Shown here: positions 26,373 to 34,594 of the stretch, piece after piece
How positions within the stretch are numbered: the stretch's first letter is position 1
How the letters are laid out: the number at the start of each line of letters is the position of its first letter
Assembly: GCA_963669405.2 (NCBI GenBank)
Contig: CAXXHF010000002.1
Location: forward strand, 1,426,001-1,490,000
Origin: Aureisphaera sp963669405
Lineage (GTDB): Bacteria; Bacteroidota; Bacteroidia; Flavobacteriales; Flavobacteriaceae
DNA length: 64,000 nucleotides
Direction: 5' to 3'
Program-made: the position numbers and the translations under genes
Notes under the pieces: model-generated
What the model saw: only the letters and a program-made list of their open reading frames with translations
Database searches by the model: none
Told to the model about the DNA's origin: nothing

Positions 26373-26380
26373 CAAATGTA
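26373..26380 (-). promoter_or_regulatory. -7 promoter box of the flavin reductase gene
   Basis: Minus strand TACATTTG (TAnnTTTG). It ends 5 bases before the ATG at 26367, which decides that start and implies a leaderless mRNA. Confidence 0.5.
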
Positions 26381-26467
26381 CCCAAAGCCTGTGGTTTCTA
26401 AAAATTTGGATACACAATAATATTAACAGATTTCCATTATATTTAAATCTGAAAAAGCAGCTCATTT

Positions 26468-27622
26468 ATGCCAAGCAATACTACGCTTACTCGTTGGTTC
26501 TTTATTATAATTTCTGTCGCAATAATAGGCCTCGTATTTTGGAACACCACATCGTTTTTTAATCAGTTGAAGGAGAACGAACGCAACAAAATGGAAATTT
26601 GGGCAGCGGCTCAAGAAGAGTTGAAAAAATTAGACATGAAAGCTTCAGGGGATGAAGGTGGCTTTGTACTTGACATCATTAGCAGAAATGAAACCACTCC
26701 CATGATCTTACATACGCTCAAGGAAAATACCTACACCTTAAACCACCTTGGGACTTTGGAAGCTACCGATACCATTAAGATAAAAAAATTGATTGCCCGT
26801 TTTAAAACGGAATATACACCTATTGACATTACTTTTAGAGATGAAGTACTATCCACCCTTTATTATGGAAATTCCCCAATAATCAACAAAATAAAGTACT
26901 ATCCTGCCGCATTGATATTGATTATCACATTACTATTTGTAGCCATCTACTTTTTTTACCAAACCTCAAAATCATCTGAACAAAACAAACTCTGGGCAGG
27001 AATGGCTAAGGAAACAGCACACCAAATTGGGACCCCATTGTCTTCCTTGGTTGGTTGGACAGAAATTTTGAAAACAGAAAATGTGAATGCAGAGTATATC
27101 GCAGAAATGGAAAAAGATGTCTCTAGATTAAAAACTATTACAGAACGCTTCTCAAAAGTTGGGTCAGTACCTAATCTAGAAGTTACAGATATAGTTCAAG
27201 AAACTCGAAATGCATTCGATTACCTAAAAAGTAGAACTTCCAAATTGATCGATTTTGAATTAAAAGTCCCTAATACGCCTATTCCTGTAAAACTGAATAC
27301 ACAACTGTATGGCTGGACTATTGAAAATCTGGTGAAAAATGGAATCGATGCCATGCGCGGTCAGGGAAAAATCATTATTGAAATTGAACAGGAAGGAAAA
27401 CATGCTTTTGTTAGGATAAGTGATACTGGAAAAGGGATTCCCAAAAGAGATCATAAGAAAGTATTTAAACCTGGATTTACTACCAAGAAAAGAGGTTGGG
27501 GTCTTGGACTTTCTTTGGCAAAACGGATTATTGAAGAGTATCATAAGGGGAAAATTTATGTATCAAAAAGCACTAAAGGCGAAGGAACTACGTTTGAAAT
27601 GGCACTAGCCCATACCTCCTAA
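26468..27622 (+). CDS. Membrane sensor histidine kinase
   Basis: The 384-residue protein has helix 1 (about 10-28), an extracytoplasmic sensing region (about 30-140), helix 2 (about 143-163), then a DHp domain and an HATPase_c domain. The phospho-acceptor motif is AHQIGTPLSSL (HxxGTP, common in Bacteroidota). The ATP-binding lid shows VKNGIDAM (N box), DTGKGIP (G1), and GWGLGLSLAKRII (G2). No response regulator is beside it, so the partner is elsewhere. The next gene starts 2 bases downstream. Confidence 0.9.
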   Translation: MPSNTTLTRWFFIIISVAIIGLVFWNTTSFFNQLKENERNKMEIWAAAQEELKKLDMKASGDEGGFVLDIISRNETTPMILHTLKENTYTLNHLGTLEATDTIKIKKLIARFKTEYTPIDITFRDEVLSTLYYGNSPIINKIKYYPAALILIITLLFVAIYFFYQTSKSSEQNKLWAGMAKETAHQIGTPLSSLVGWTEILKTENVNAEYIAEMEKDVSRLKTITERFSKVGSVPNLEVTDIVQETRNAFDYLKSRTSKLIDFELKVPNTPIPVKLNTQLYGWTIENLVKNGIDAMRGQGKIIIEIEQEGKHAFVRISDTGKGIPKRDHKKVFKPGFTTKKRGWGLGLSLAKRIIEEYHKGKIYVSKSTKGEGTTFEMALAHTS

Positions 27623-27624
27623 CC

Positions 27625-27963
27625 ATGCAAGAACAAATCCACACCTTACATACATCCAGAATACACAATAATTGCCCAGAATGTTATTCTACTGAAGGGC
27701 TGGAATTTTCCTTCTCGCAAGAGGAAAAAGAAAACAAGCTCTATAGTAAAGCTTCAAAGGAAATAAAGGAGACTCTTTACTGTCACAGTTGCGAACAACA
27801 AATATTTCCCATAAAATGGACCGATGATATTGAACGTGTATATGAATATCAAAGAAAGTTGGCACAACCAAAAAGTACAGGAATAAAGTTGAAACCTTTG
27901 GCTTATATCATGATCTTGATAGATGCAATAGCCATTGCTGCCCTTATTTATTACTTGAAATGA
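27625..27963 (+). CDS. Zinc-ribbon membrane protein
   Basis: The 112-residue protein has two CxxC pairs (CPEC near residue 14 and CHSC near residue 54) that look like a split zinc ribbon, and a C-terminal membrane helix (about 90-110, YIMILIDAIAIAALIYYL). It begins 2 bases after the histidine kinase and is probably co-transcribed. It is convergent with the HIT gene, 2 bases apart. Function unknown; a cytoplasmic zinc module tethered to the membrane. Confidence 0.75.
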   Translation: MQEQIHTLHTSRIHNNCPECYSTEGLEFSFSQEEKENKLYSKASKEIKETLYCHSCEQQIFPIKWTDDIERVYEYQRKLAQPKSTGIKLKPLAYIMILIDAIAIAALIYYLK

Positions 27964-27965
27964 TC

Positions 27966-28355
27966 TTAAAGGTTTTCTTGAATGCTTCTTGCCAAATCTT
28001 GCATTTCTTCTGAAGATAGTTGAACCTTATGTTGAAAGGTCATATCACGCATTTCATTTATAGGAATGAGATGCACATGTACATGTGGAACTTCCAAGCC
28101 TATAACTGAAACTCCTATACGGTCACAGGAAACCGTTTTCTTTAGTGCTTTTGCTACTTTTCGGGAAAATTGCATCAAGTCCAGATAATGGTCTTCTTCC
28201 ATATCAAAAATACGGTTGATCTCCAATTTAGGAACACATAAAGTATGTCCTTTTACATTTGGGTTAATATCCAAAAAGGCAATAAAATTTTCATCCTCTG
28301 CTACCTTATAGCAAGGAATTTCGCCTTGTATTATTTTAGTAAAAATTGAAGACAC
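27966..28355 (-). CDS. HIT-family nucleotide hydrolase
   Basis: The 129-residue protein has the HIT motif HVHVHLIPI preceded by a typical FTKIIQGEIPCYKVAEDENF start. HIT proteins hydrolyse or transfer nucleotidyl groups from substrates such as adenosine 5'-phosphoramidate. It uses a GTG start that overlaps the greA stop by one base (TAGTG), so it is translated with greA. Confidence 0.92.
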   Translation of the reverse strand: MSSIFTKIIQGEIPCYKVAEDENFIAFLDINPNVKGHTLCVPKLEINRIFDMEEDHYLDLMQFSRKVAKALKKTVSCDRIGVSVIGLEVPHVHVHLIPINEMRDMTFQHKVQLSSEEMQDLARSIQENL

Positions 28356-28831
28356 TAGTCTCTGGATATTTCAATAACGTCAAACTTCATAACACCATTA
28401 GGCACTTGTATCTCTGCCACATCTCCTACTTCTTTTCCTAAAAGGCCTTTACCAATGGGAGAGTCTACAGAAATTTTTCCTGTTTTAAGGTCGGCTTCAC
28501 TCTGTGCCACCAATTTATAGGTCATTTCCATTCCGTTCATCTGATTCTTAATCTTCACAGTAGAATGAACCAATACTTTGGAAGTATCCAATTGGGATTC
28601 ATCTATTAATCGAGCTCCCGCCAAGGTCTCTTCCAACTTAGAAATTCGCATTTCTAACATTCCTTGCGCTTCCTTAGCAGCATCATATTCGGCATTTTCA
28701 CTTAAATCACCTTTATCTCTTGCTTCTGCTATTGCTTGAGATGCTTTGGGGCGTTCTATATCTTTTAGTTGATTTAATTCGTCCCTTAATTTTTTTAATC
28801 CTTCGGCGGTGTAATAAGATACTTTACTCAT
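28355..28831 (-). CDS. greA: Transcription elongation factor GreA
   Basis: The 158-residue protein has the GreA coiled coil (about 1-75, with EARDKGDLSENAEYDAAKEA, whose acidic tip DLSENAEYD drives RNA cleavage) and the C-terminal globular domain (about 80-158). It rescues backtracked RNA polymerase. The HIT gene follows with a one-base overlap. The leader starts with a hairpin right after a -7 box (see 28915-28937). Confidence 0.96.
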   Translation of the reverse strand: MSKVSYYTAEGLKKLRDELNQLKDIERPKASQAIAEARDKGDLSENAEYDAAKEAQGMLEMRISKLEETLAGARLIDESQLDTSKVLVHSTVKIKNQMNGMEMTYKLVAQSEADLKTGKISVDSPIGKGLLGKEVGDVAEIQVPNGVMKFDVIEISRD

Positions 28832-28914
28832 AACTTCATCGTTTGTATATAGTACACGTTTACTATCATAAATTTAGTGACAGAGTTTTAGAAACTCACA
28901 CATTTAAACACAAA

Positions 28915-28937
28915 AAATCCCATACGGGACGGGATTT
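28915..28937 (-). promoter_or_regulatory. Terminator-like hairpin at the 5' end of the greA leader
   Basis: Minus-strand arms AAATCCC and GGGATTT with a 9-base loop, followed by more Ts (six in a row in total). It begins about 7 bases after the -7 box, so it would form at the very 5' end of the transcript. It could stabilise the mRNA or act in attenuation. It is also symmetrical enough to end read-through. Confidence 0.5.
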
Positions 28938-28943
28938 GTAATA

Positions 28944-28951
28944 CAAATATA
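28944..28951 (-). promoter_or_regulatory. -7 promoter box of greA
   Basis: Minus strand TATATTTG (TAnnTTTG), about 113 bases before the greA ATG. Confidence 0.5.
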
Positions 28952-29008
28952 CAAAAAATTACTTTTTTCCCGATTTTACGTACTTTCGTGATTCGTTAAA
29001 TTAATGCT

Positions 29009-29452
29009 ATGAAACAACTTTTAACCCTTTTTACGCTTATCGTATTTTTGGTTTCTTGTAAAGGAGATGACAATGGAAATGGAAATGACAACAATCCGTT
29101 TCTTACACCACCTCCAGTGAGTCTCAACCTCAACCTCAACCTACCACAGTACAATCCGCTTAAATTTGACGGAAATACAGTAGTATTGCCCTCTCAGGGT
29201 ATTCGTGGAATTGCAGTGTACAGACAAAGCGCAACTGAGATCTTTGCCTATGATTTAAGCGATCCCAATCACGTTCCCAATAGTTGTTCGCGTATGGACT
29301 TGGAAGGAATTATAGCTACCTGTCCATGCCCAGATGATGAAAATTCATATGCTTTGGCCTTATTTGGACTACATCAAAACGATCAAGAACAGTTTCCCAT
29401 GCTTCAGTATCGAGTACAAAAAAGTGGTGATGTTATCACCATTACCAATTAA
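29009..29452 (+). CDS. Rieske-like lipoprotein with altered cluster ligands
   Basis: The 147-residue protein has a lipobox (LVSC, about Cys17) and an Asn/Gly/Asp-rich spacer, then a Rieske-type beta domain. The N-NLNLPQYNPLKF strand, GIRGIAVYRQSATEIFAYD, and a final LQYRVQKSGDVITITN match Bacteroidota Rieske-like lipoproteins. The cluster sites are incomplete: the first region has DPNHVPNSC and the second reads CPCPDD instead of CPxHG. A functional [2Fe-2S] cluster is therefore doubtful. It is likely in the periplasm, attached to a membrane. Confidence 0.72.
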   Translation: MKQLLTLFTLIVFLVSCKGDDNGNGNDNNPFLTPPPVSLNLNLNLPQYNPLKFDGNTVVLPSQGIRGIAVYRQSATEIFAYDLSDPNHVPNSCSRMDLEGIIATCPCPDDENSYALALFGLHQNDQEQFPMLQYRVQKSGDVITITN

Positions 29453-29560
29453 ACCCCTCTTTGTACTATTTTCCCCTAGAAATTGTTGGCAGATTACAAA
29501 GAATTATACACTAAGGCAATTACCCTATTTGTCCTTAAAACTACTTATTCCCTATTGCTT

Positions 29561-29641
29561 ATATCAGCTAATTATTAAAGCGTTATGTAGCAAAACCTTA
29601 TGCAATTAAGGTGATTTTTCCTTCTGAATATCAGCTAATTA
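29561..29641. repeat. 14-base direct repeat in a gene-free stretch
   Basis: ATATCAGCTAATTA occurs at 29561-29574 and again at 29628-29641, 67 bases apart, in the 293-base gap before the HEFGH-protein gene. Between them a short hairpin ACCTTA/TAAGGT (29595-29612) is followed by GATTTTT, a weak terminator candidate for the lipoprotein gene. No other feature was seen in 29453-29745. Confidence 0.5.
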
Positions 29642-29745
29642 ACTCTATTATTTTTCTTCATTACATTTTACTTTTACTCTCTAATTCATTCTAGTTGGAC
29701 ACATTCTCTAAAATGTAAAAACTGGGATTCTAAAATACAGAGATC

Positions 29746-32022
29746 ATGAAGACAGAGCAATTTTATTCAAGCCCTTATTTCGTAGGAAAACAAAGAGGAA
29801 AGAGAAATCTAGGGGCCTATTTACGAAGGGAATTTAAAAATGAAGTCCCCTTTTATTCAAAAGCTTCTAAAAAAGTAAAATCCGGAGATGCATTGTATTA
29901 TATGCCTACCGTGTCCAGAACACTAAAAGGGGTCAGCACCACCTTGTATCAATTATATTACCAAGGAGTTCCCGTTTGGGATAACGGTATAAACCTGACT
30001 TACGATAGTGAGAGTTACGGAATTTTATCCATGGCATCCAAAGGATATGATGAGAAGATGTCATCGAAAATGGAAAAGCTCAAGATATCGAAGCTCTACG
30101 AAAAAGTAAGTCCAGATTTCATTTCGGAGGCATTGGATATTGATCGGAACATAAAGCGGTTGAAAGTTCTTAAGATAGATCCTTCCCATTTTGAATTCGG
30201 GATCAAGGTGAATTCCGAAAAACCCATTATTTATCAATACAAAGAAGAAGAAAGACAACACGCTCACAAAGAGAGAGAGAAAGGAGATGATCTTGAAAAT
30301 GTTGGAATCTTCCGGGAACTTCCCCATCTAAGAATACCTGAAGTAGAGAAAAACATAAAAGAAGGAAACTATTACAGCGCCACAGAAGTTCTATTTTCTA
30401 CGAACATGCCTTGGGGAACCATCAATTGGCGTATGATTGTAGAGAATAATTCGGGAAGTGTGTTATATGTACGAGTATTTGCCGATAACCTTGGTGGATA
30501 TGTCTATGATGATGCCCCTAGCGCCATGACAGGAGACATTTCTATTCTACCCACGTCTCCCTTGGCAGTATTAAACGATATTAGAAATCCAAGGGCTTTA
30601 GCTAATCTAAACCCAGGAGGACCTCCGTTCTCTTTAAATGGTGAATATGTAGAGTTGGTAAACCTTACACCTCCGGCTTCTGTAAGCCCAACTTCACCGG
30701 GGAATTTCAATTATGACGTTCCTACGCAGGAATTTGCAGCAGTGAATGCCTATGTCCACAATGACTACCTGTTTCGATTGGTCTCTGATATGGGCTTTGA
30801 TATGTCCGTGTATTTTGACGGGACCACTTTTCCAGTACCAGTGGACCACGATGGTTTCTTTGGTTGTGTAAATGCTTGCGCCCCTGGAAATGGAGGAGGA
30901 AATGGTTCCGGAGGTTTCCATTATGGTGTTATGCAAGCAGGTACAACCGTAGGAATATCATTGAGCAAACGTATTACCCTGCATGAATTTGGCCATGCCG
31001 TATTATGGGACAATGTACATTCTCCAAACCTAGGGTTTTGTCACAGTGTCGGGGATAGTTTGGCAGCGGTACTTATGGATCCTAGATCCATTGATCCAGA
31101 TAGATTTATGACCTTTCCATGGTTAACTTTAGCAAATCCTACTATAGACAGACGTCATGACCGAACTACTGCTACAGGATGGGGCTGGTATGGAGCTAAT
31201 GATGATGGAGGGTATGGTAGTGAGCAAATCTTGTCTTCTTGCCACTTTAGACTGTATCAGGCATTGGGAGGTGATAGCGAAGAACTATGTGTGAGAGAAT
31301 GGGCTTCAAGGTATACCGCTTACTTAATTTTCTTTTCGGTAGGATCCTTAACCCCTATTACCAATAGTAATTCTCCTGAAAATTGGGCAAACGTTATGAT
31401 GCAATCAGATCTTGCCACAGTAGATTTTGAATGCCATATAGGACGGGTAGTTCATAAAGTAATTCGATGGGCTTTTGAAAAACAAAACGCTTTTAACGGG
31501 TTACCACCAGTATATGATGTTTATATTGATGATGGACGAAACGGAGAATATGATTACTCTGAAAACATTTGTGATACTTTAGATATTTGGAACCGCCATA
31601 AACCAGATAACGGAAACGAAAACCAAATGCCTATCTGTGGTGAGGTGAATTATGCCTATGTTATTGTACGAAACCGAGGGCTGGAAAACTCAGGTCCTGC
31701 AGAGGTGAAAGCATTCAAGAATTCACCAAACTGCTGTCATAAAGAGAAGGAAGATCTTTGCTGGCCACAGGATTTTATTCCATTGCAAACGCCATCGCGA
31801 CGAGTAGATGACATTAATCCAAACGACTTTGAAATAGTAGGTCCGTTTAAATGGATTCCTTGTGATAAGAACGATTCACTGTTATTCTCTGTAAGTACGG
31901 AACCCGATATGTCTAATATCGAGATTATTCGACCAGGATTTTCAGTAAATGCCATGAAACTCGCTCAATTTGATAACAATATTGCCTTTAGAAGGAACTG
32001 CAACACTTCTAAATGTTGTTAA
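29746..32022 (+). CDS. Unusual HExxH metallopeptidase-like protein
   Basis: The 758-residue protein has no signal peptide or T9SS domain. Residues about 70-95 look like a propeptide (VWDNGINLTYDSESYG) of the type found before M4/M36 peptidases. The motif H413-E-F-G-H417 is followed after 15 residues by H433-S-V-G-D437. Gluzincins have ExxxD here, so His replaces the third zinc ligand Glu. The middle region has NAYVHNDYLFRLVSDMGFD, as in M36-like enzymes. The C-terminal 120 residues hold many Cys (CCHKEKEDLC, and a CC end). Function unknown; a bidirectional terminator follows. Confidence 0.75.
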   Translation: MKTEQFYSSPYFVGKQRGKRNLGAYLRREFKNEVPFYSKASKKVKSGDALYYMPTVSRTLKGVSTTLYQLYYQGVPVWDNGINLTYDSESYGILSMASKGYDEKMSSKMEKLKISKLYEKVSPDFISEALDIDRNIKRLKVLKIDPSHFEFGIKVNSEKPIIYQYKEEERQHAHKEREKGDDLENVGIFRELPHLRIPEVEKNIKEGNYYSATEVLFSTNMPWGTINWRMIVENNSGSVLYVRVFADNLGGYVYDDAPSAMTGDISILPTSPLAVLNDIRNPRALANLNPGGPPFSLNGEYVELVNLTPPASVSPTSPGNFNYDVPTQEFAAVNAYVHNDYLFRLVSDMGFDMSVYFDGTTFPVPVDHDGFFGCVNACAPGNGGGNGSGGFHYGVMQAGTTVGISLSKRITLHEFGHAVLWDNVHSPNLGFCHSVGDSLAAVLMDPRSIDPDRFMTFPWLTLANPTIDRRHDRTTATGWGWYGANDDGGYGSEQILSSCHFRLYQALGGDSEELCVREWASRYTAYLIFFSVGSLTPITNSNSPENWANVMMQSDLATVDFECHIGRVVHKVIRWAFEKQNAFNGLPPVYDVYIDDGRNGEYDYSENICDTLDIWNRHKPDNGNENQMPICGEVNYAYVIVRNRGLENSGPAEVKAFKNSPNCCHKEKEDLCWPQDFIPLQTPSRRVDDINPNDFEIVGPFKWIPCDKNDSLLFSVSTEPDMSNIEIIRPGFSVNAMKLAQFDNNIAFRRNCNTSKCC

Positions 32023-32047
32023 ATCCTATAGCGCTTATTGAATAATA

Positions 32048-32082
32048 AAGAGCGGATCTTTAAAAGGTCCGCTCTTCGTTTT
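32048..32082. terminator. Terminator between the HEFGH-protein gene and the TonB receptor gene
   Basis: Arms AAGAGCGGATC and GGTCCGCTCTT pair fully on the plus-strand RNA with one U-G pair; followed by CGTTTTATAT. It serves the plus-strand gene and probably the convergent receptor gene too. Confidence 0.85.
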
Positions 32083-32102
32083 ATATGGTATTAAGTTAGG
32101 TT

Positions 32103-34289
32103 TTAAAAATTCACCGTAGCACCTACTAAGAAATTGATGGTAGCTTGTGGATAGAATCCTGCTCCTTCAATCGTAGTTATGGTTCCAGGATTACTGAAAT
32201 CATCATCATAGGTAAAGAAGTATCCGTTGGACACATATTCTACATTGAACAGGTTATTCACCAATCCTGATAATACGATAGACTTGGCAAAGGGAATATT
32301 TTCAATGGTATAACTCACATTAAAATCATTGATGAAGTAGCTATCCAATTTAGACACCTCACTATCTATATTACCCATATACTGTTCTCCCACATACTTG
32401 GACAAAAATGCCAATCTTAGGTTGCTTAACGGGTTATATTCCAAACTATTCCCTGCAATGACAGTAGGTGAAAAAGAGATGTTGGTATTTCCAAGATTCA
32501 CCAAATTGCCATCCATAGAAGTCACAAAATCCTTATTTTTATTACTACTTATGGCAACATTAGGGCGAAGAGTTAGCTTATTCCCTATTTGTACCGCAGC
32601 ATCTACTTCCAATCCCAATCGATAACTCTTACCACTGGTCGCCCTCACTGGAGCTCCCACATCGTCCAATTCTCCGGTAAGTACTAACTGATCTTGATAA
32701 TCCATATAGTACACATTGGTATTTACCTGCACCTTTTCACTATTGAAGCGCCATCCCAGTTCATAATCATCCAGCTTCTCTGCTTTGGTTACCCCATTTT
32801 CAAAATCACTTCTCCTCGGTTCACGATTTGCCCTTCCGTAGGATACATAGAATTGATGGGTATCATTCAACAAAAAACTTGCCCCAAACTTTGGATTAAA
32901 AAACTCATAGGTTTCATCTACTAGCATATTAATCTTATCACTGGTAAGTCCTCCCGTTTTATAATTTACAATCCTTGCTTGTAAATCTCCGTACACACTC
33001 CATTGATCATTTACTTGAAAAGTAGCTTTAGAAAATGCTGTGAATTCGTGTTTGTCTCCCGTTCCAAAATAGTAACGATCTCCCAATTCGCCACTGGTAT
33101 TGTAGCGGGACCAGATCACTTCTCCAAAGTGTAATCCTTCGTAATAACTATAAAAAACACCTGTACTGGTATCCCAACAATCATTCTTATAATTTACATT
33201 GGCATTGGCAGCATAATAGTCATTATCCAACCAACGACGTCTTATTAAATCTGCGCTGGAGATGTTTTGCCCGCCTACTTCCAAAGTATCCAATCCATGA
33301 AAGATTAAGTCTGCATCATTTTTGTATTCTTCAAAAAACCCTCTTCCGTAGGTGTAATTTAGCGTAACATTAGTGCTCCAGTTATTGTTGTATCGCTGGT
33401 TCCAAAGTAACTGATAGTGATCCTGTGTATAATTATCTACTTGGTTTGGATGAAATCCGTCTGGATTACCTTCATCATCGAAACGGGCACCCGCTGGATT
33501 GAAGGTTCGGTCGCTCTCCAATGTAGCAGCATCCACACCAAACCACGATTGATAGGTGATTTCTTTTCCTCCAAACACCAATGCTTTCAACAAAGTGTTA
33601 GTTCCTTTGTAGGTTCCTTGAAGGAAATAGGATTTCAGGTCACTAGAGGCCCGATCTATATATCCATCACTTTCAATTTTGGATAGACGACCCACCAATT
33701 CTACTTTATCCTTTAATAATCCCGTTCCAAATTTAGCCGTATGCTTCCAGGTATTAAAGGAACCATAGGAATTGGACAATTGACCAAATGCTTCATCCTG
33801 TACACCATCACTTAAAATATTAAGGCTGGCTCCAAAAGCACCCGATCCGTTGGTAGAAGTTCCCACACCACGCTGTAACTGAATGCTCTCTACAGAGGAA
33901 GAAAAATCGGGTAGGTTTACCCAGAAAGTTCCTTGACTTTCAGAATCGTTATACGGAATTCCGTTAATGGTTACGTTTACACGACTGGCATCACTCCCCC
34001 GTACACGGATTCCTGTATACCCCACACCAGCTCCAGCATCACTGGTAGTAACCACTGCGGGAAGGTAATTCAACAAAATAGGAAGGTCTTGTCCTAGATT
34101 TCGTTTGCTGATTTCTTCCTTATCAACATTGGAGTGGGTAATGGGAGAATCTGCCGAAACTCGGATCGCTTTCAAGAATACTTCATCCAAACGTTCAACG
34201 CCTGTAGTATCAATAGGTTGTTTGTTCTCTTGTGCAAATATTGAAAACATGCACAATAAAAAAAAGATCGAAAAAAATAACTTTTTCAT
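32103..34289 (-). CDS. TonB-dependent outer-membrane receptor, probably for thiamine
   Basis: The 728-residue protein has a signal peptide (about 1-20), a TonB plug domain (about 50-170, with QDLPILLNYLPAVVTT and RGVGTSTNGSGAFGASLN) and a beta barrel ending in Phe (VGATVNF). It imports a substrate through the outer membrane with TonB energy. The mRNA has a TPP riboswitch in its leader, so the receptor is likely for thiamine or its precursors; this is inferred from regulation, not from the barrel. Its start codon lies inside a hairpin. A -7 box is at 34594-34587. Confidence 0.88.
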   Translation of the reverse strand: MKKLFFSIFFLLCMFSIFAQENKQPIDTTGVERLDEVFLKAIRVSADSPITHSNVDKEEISKRNLGQDLPILLNYLPAVVTTSDAGAGVGYTGIRVRGSDASRVNVTINGIPYNDSESQGTFWVNLPDFSSSVESIQLQRGVGTSTNGSGAFGASLNILSDGVQDEAFGQLSNSYGSFNTWKHTAKFGTGLLKDKVELVGRLSKIESDGYIDRASSDLKSYFLQGTYKGTNTLLKALVFGGKEITYQSWFGVDAATLESDRTFNPAGARFDDEGNPDGFHPNQVDNYTQDHYQLLWNQRYNNNWSTNVTLNYTYGRGFFEEYKNDADLIFHGLDTLEVGGQNISSADLIRRRWLDNDYYAANANVNYKNDCWDTSTGVFYSYYEGLHFGEVIWSRYNTSGELGDRYYFGTGDKHEFTAFSKATFQVNDQWSVYGDLQARIVNYKTGGLTSDKINMLVDETYEFFNPKFGASFLLNDTHQFYVSYGRANREPRRSDFENGVTKAEKLDDYELGWRFNSEKVQVNTNVYYMDYQDQLVLTGELDDVGAPVRATSGKSYRLGLEVDAAVQIGNKLTLRPNVAISSNKNKDFVTSMDGNLVNLGNTNISFSPTVIAGNSLEYNPLSNLRLAFLSKYVGEQYMGNIDSEVSKLDSYFINDFNVSYTIENIPFAKSIVLSGLVNNLFNVEYVSNGYFFTYDDDFSNPGTITTIEGAGFYPQATINFLVGATVNF

Positions 34290-34311
34290 TCGTAAAAAAT
34301 TAGTTACGAAT
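34288..34311 (-). promoter_or_regulatory. Start-codon hairpin of the TonB receptor gene
   Basis: Minus-strand arms ATTCGTAA (34311-34304) and TTACGAAT (34295-34288) pair perfectly around an 8-base loop. The A and T of the receptor ATG form the end of the 3' arm, so the start codon would be hidden. Confidence 0.55.
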
Positions 34312-34409
34312 AAAAGGGGTTATTATTCTTGGTTAAAATTAAAATGTAAACTCGCCTCACGAAGTTCATATAAGAGCACTACTACAGTAGCACATCATCT
34401 ATGTACCTT

Positions 34410-34434
34410 AAAAATTGTTGATCAAACAATTTTT
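34410..34434 (-). promoter_or_regulatory. A/T-rich hairpin directly after the TPP aptamer
   Basis: Arms AAAAATTGTT and AACAATTTTT (10 base pairs, 5-base loop) follow the aptamer on the minus strand. It may be part of the expression platform or a weak terminator. Confidence 0.5.
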
Positions 34435-34435
34435 C

Positions 34436-34580
34436 GTTTGGCTTCCCTTAGCGGCATTACCCGCCCAGGTTCCATGGGTATAATCTCAGCCGTTTTCAAT
34501 AGCTCAATACCAAACAACAAATACCGGTCGTTGTTGTTGTATAAGAGTTGTTTGTTTTGAAAACAGCACCCCTTTGAGAT
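34436..34580 (-). promoter_or_regulatory. TPP riboswitch (THI element)
   Basis: On the minus strand the leader holds the conserved blocks in order: AAAGGGGTGC, then a long variable P3 arm, then GGCTGAGATTATACCC, then GAACCTG, GGGTAATGCC, and TAAGGGAA. These are the P2, J3-2, P4/P5 and 3' blocks of the thiamine pyrophosphate aptamer. The P3 arm is extended: GTTTTCAA pairs with TTGAAAAC and CAAACAAC pairs with GTTGTTTG. Binding of TPP should reduce expression of the receptor gene downstream. Confidence 0.93.
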
Positions 34581-34586
34581 GTGGTA

Positions 34587-34594
34587 CAAAACTA
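34587..34594 (-). promoter_or_regulatory. -7 promoter box of the TPP-riboswitch/TonB receptor transcript
   Basis: Minus strand TAGTTTTG (TAnnTTTG). It would start transcription near 34581, just at the 5' edge of the aptamer. Confidence 0.55.

Noticed and set aside
29334..29609. Plus-strand frame of 91 codons overlapping the Rieske-like lipoprotein gene
   Set aside because: It begins inside that gene in another frame, has odd composition and no homology I recognise.
30061..30936. Open frames opposite the HEFGH-protein gene
   Set aside because: They are shadows of the strong coding frame and have no start signal or recognisable protein.
34436..34580. Cobalamin riboswitch before the TonB receptor
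   Set aside because: The conserved blocks (CTGAGA, GGGTAATGCC) are those of the TPP aptamer; no B12-box was found.
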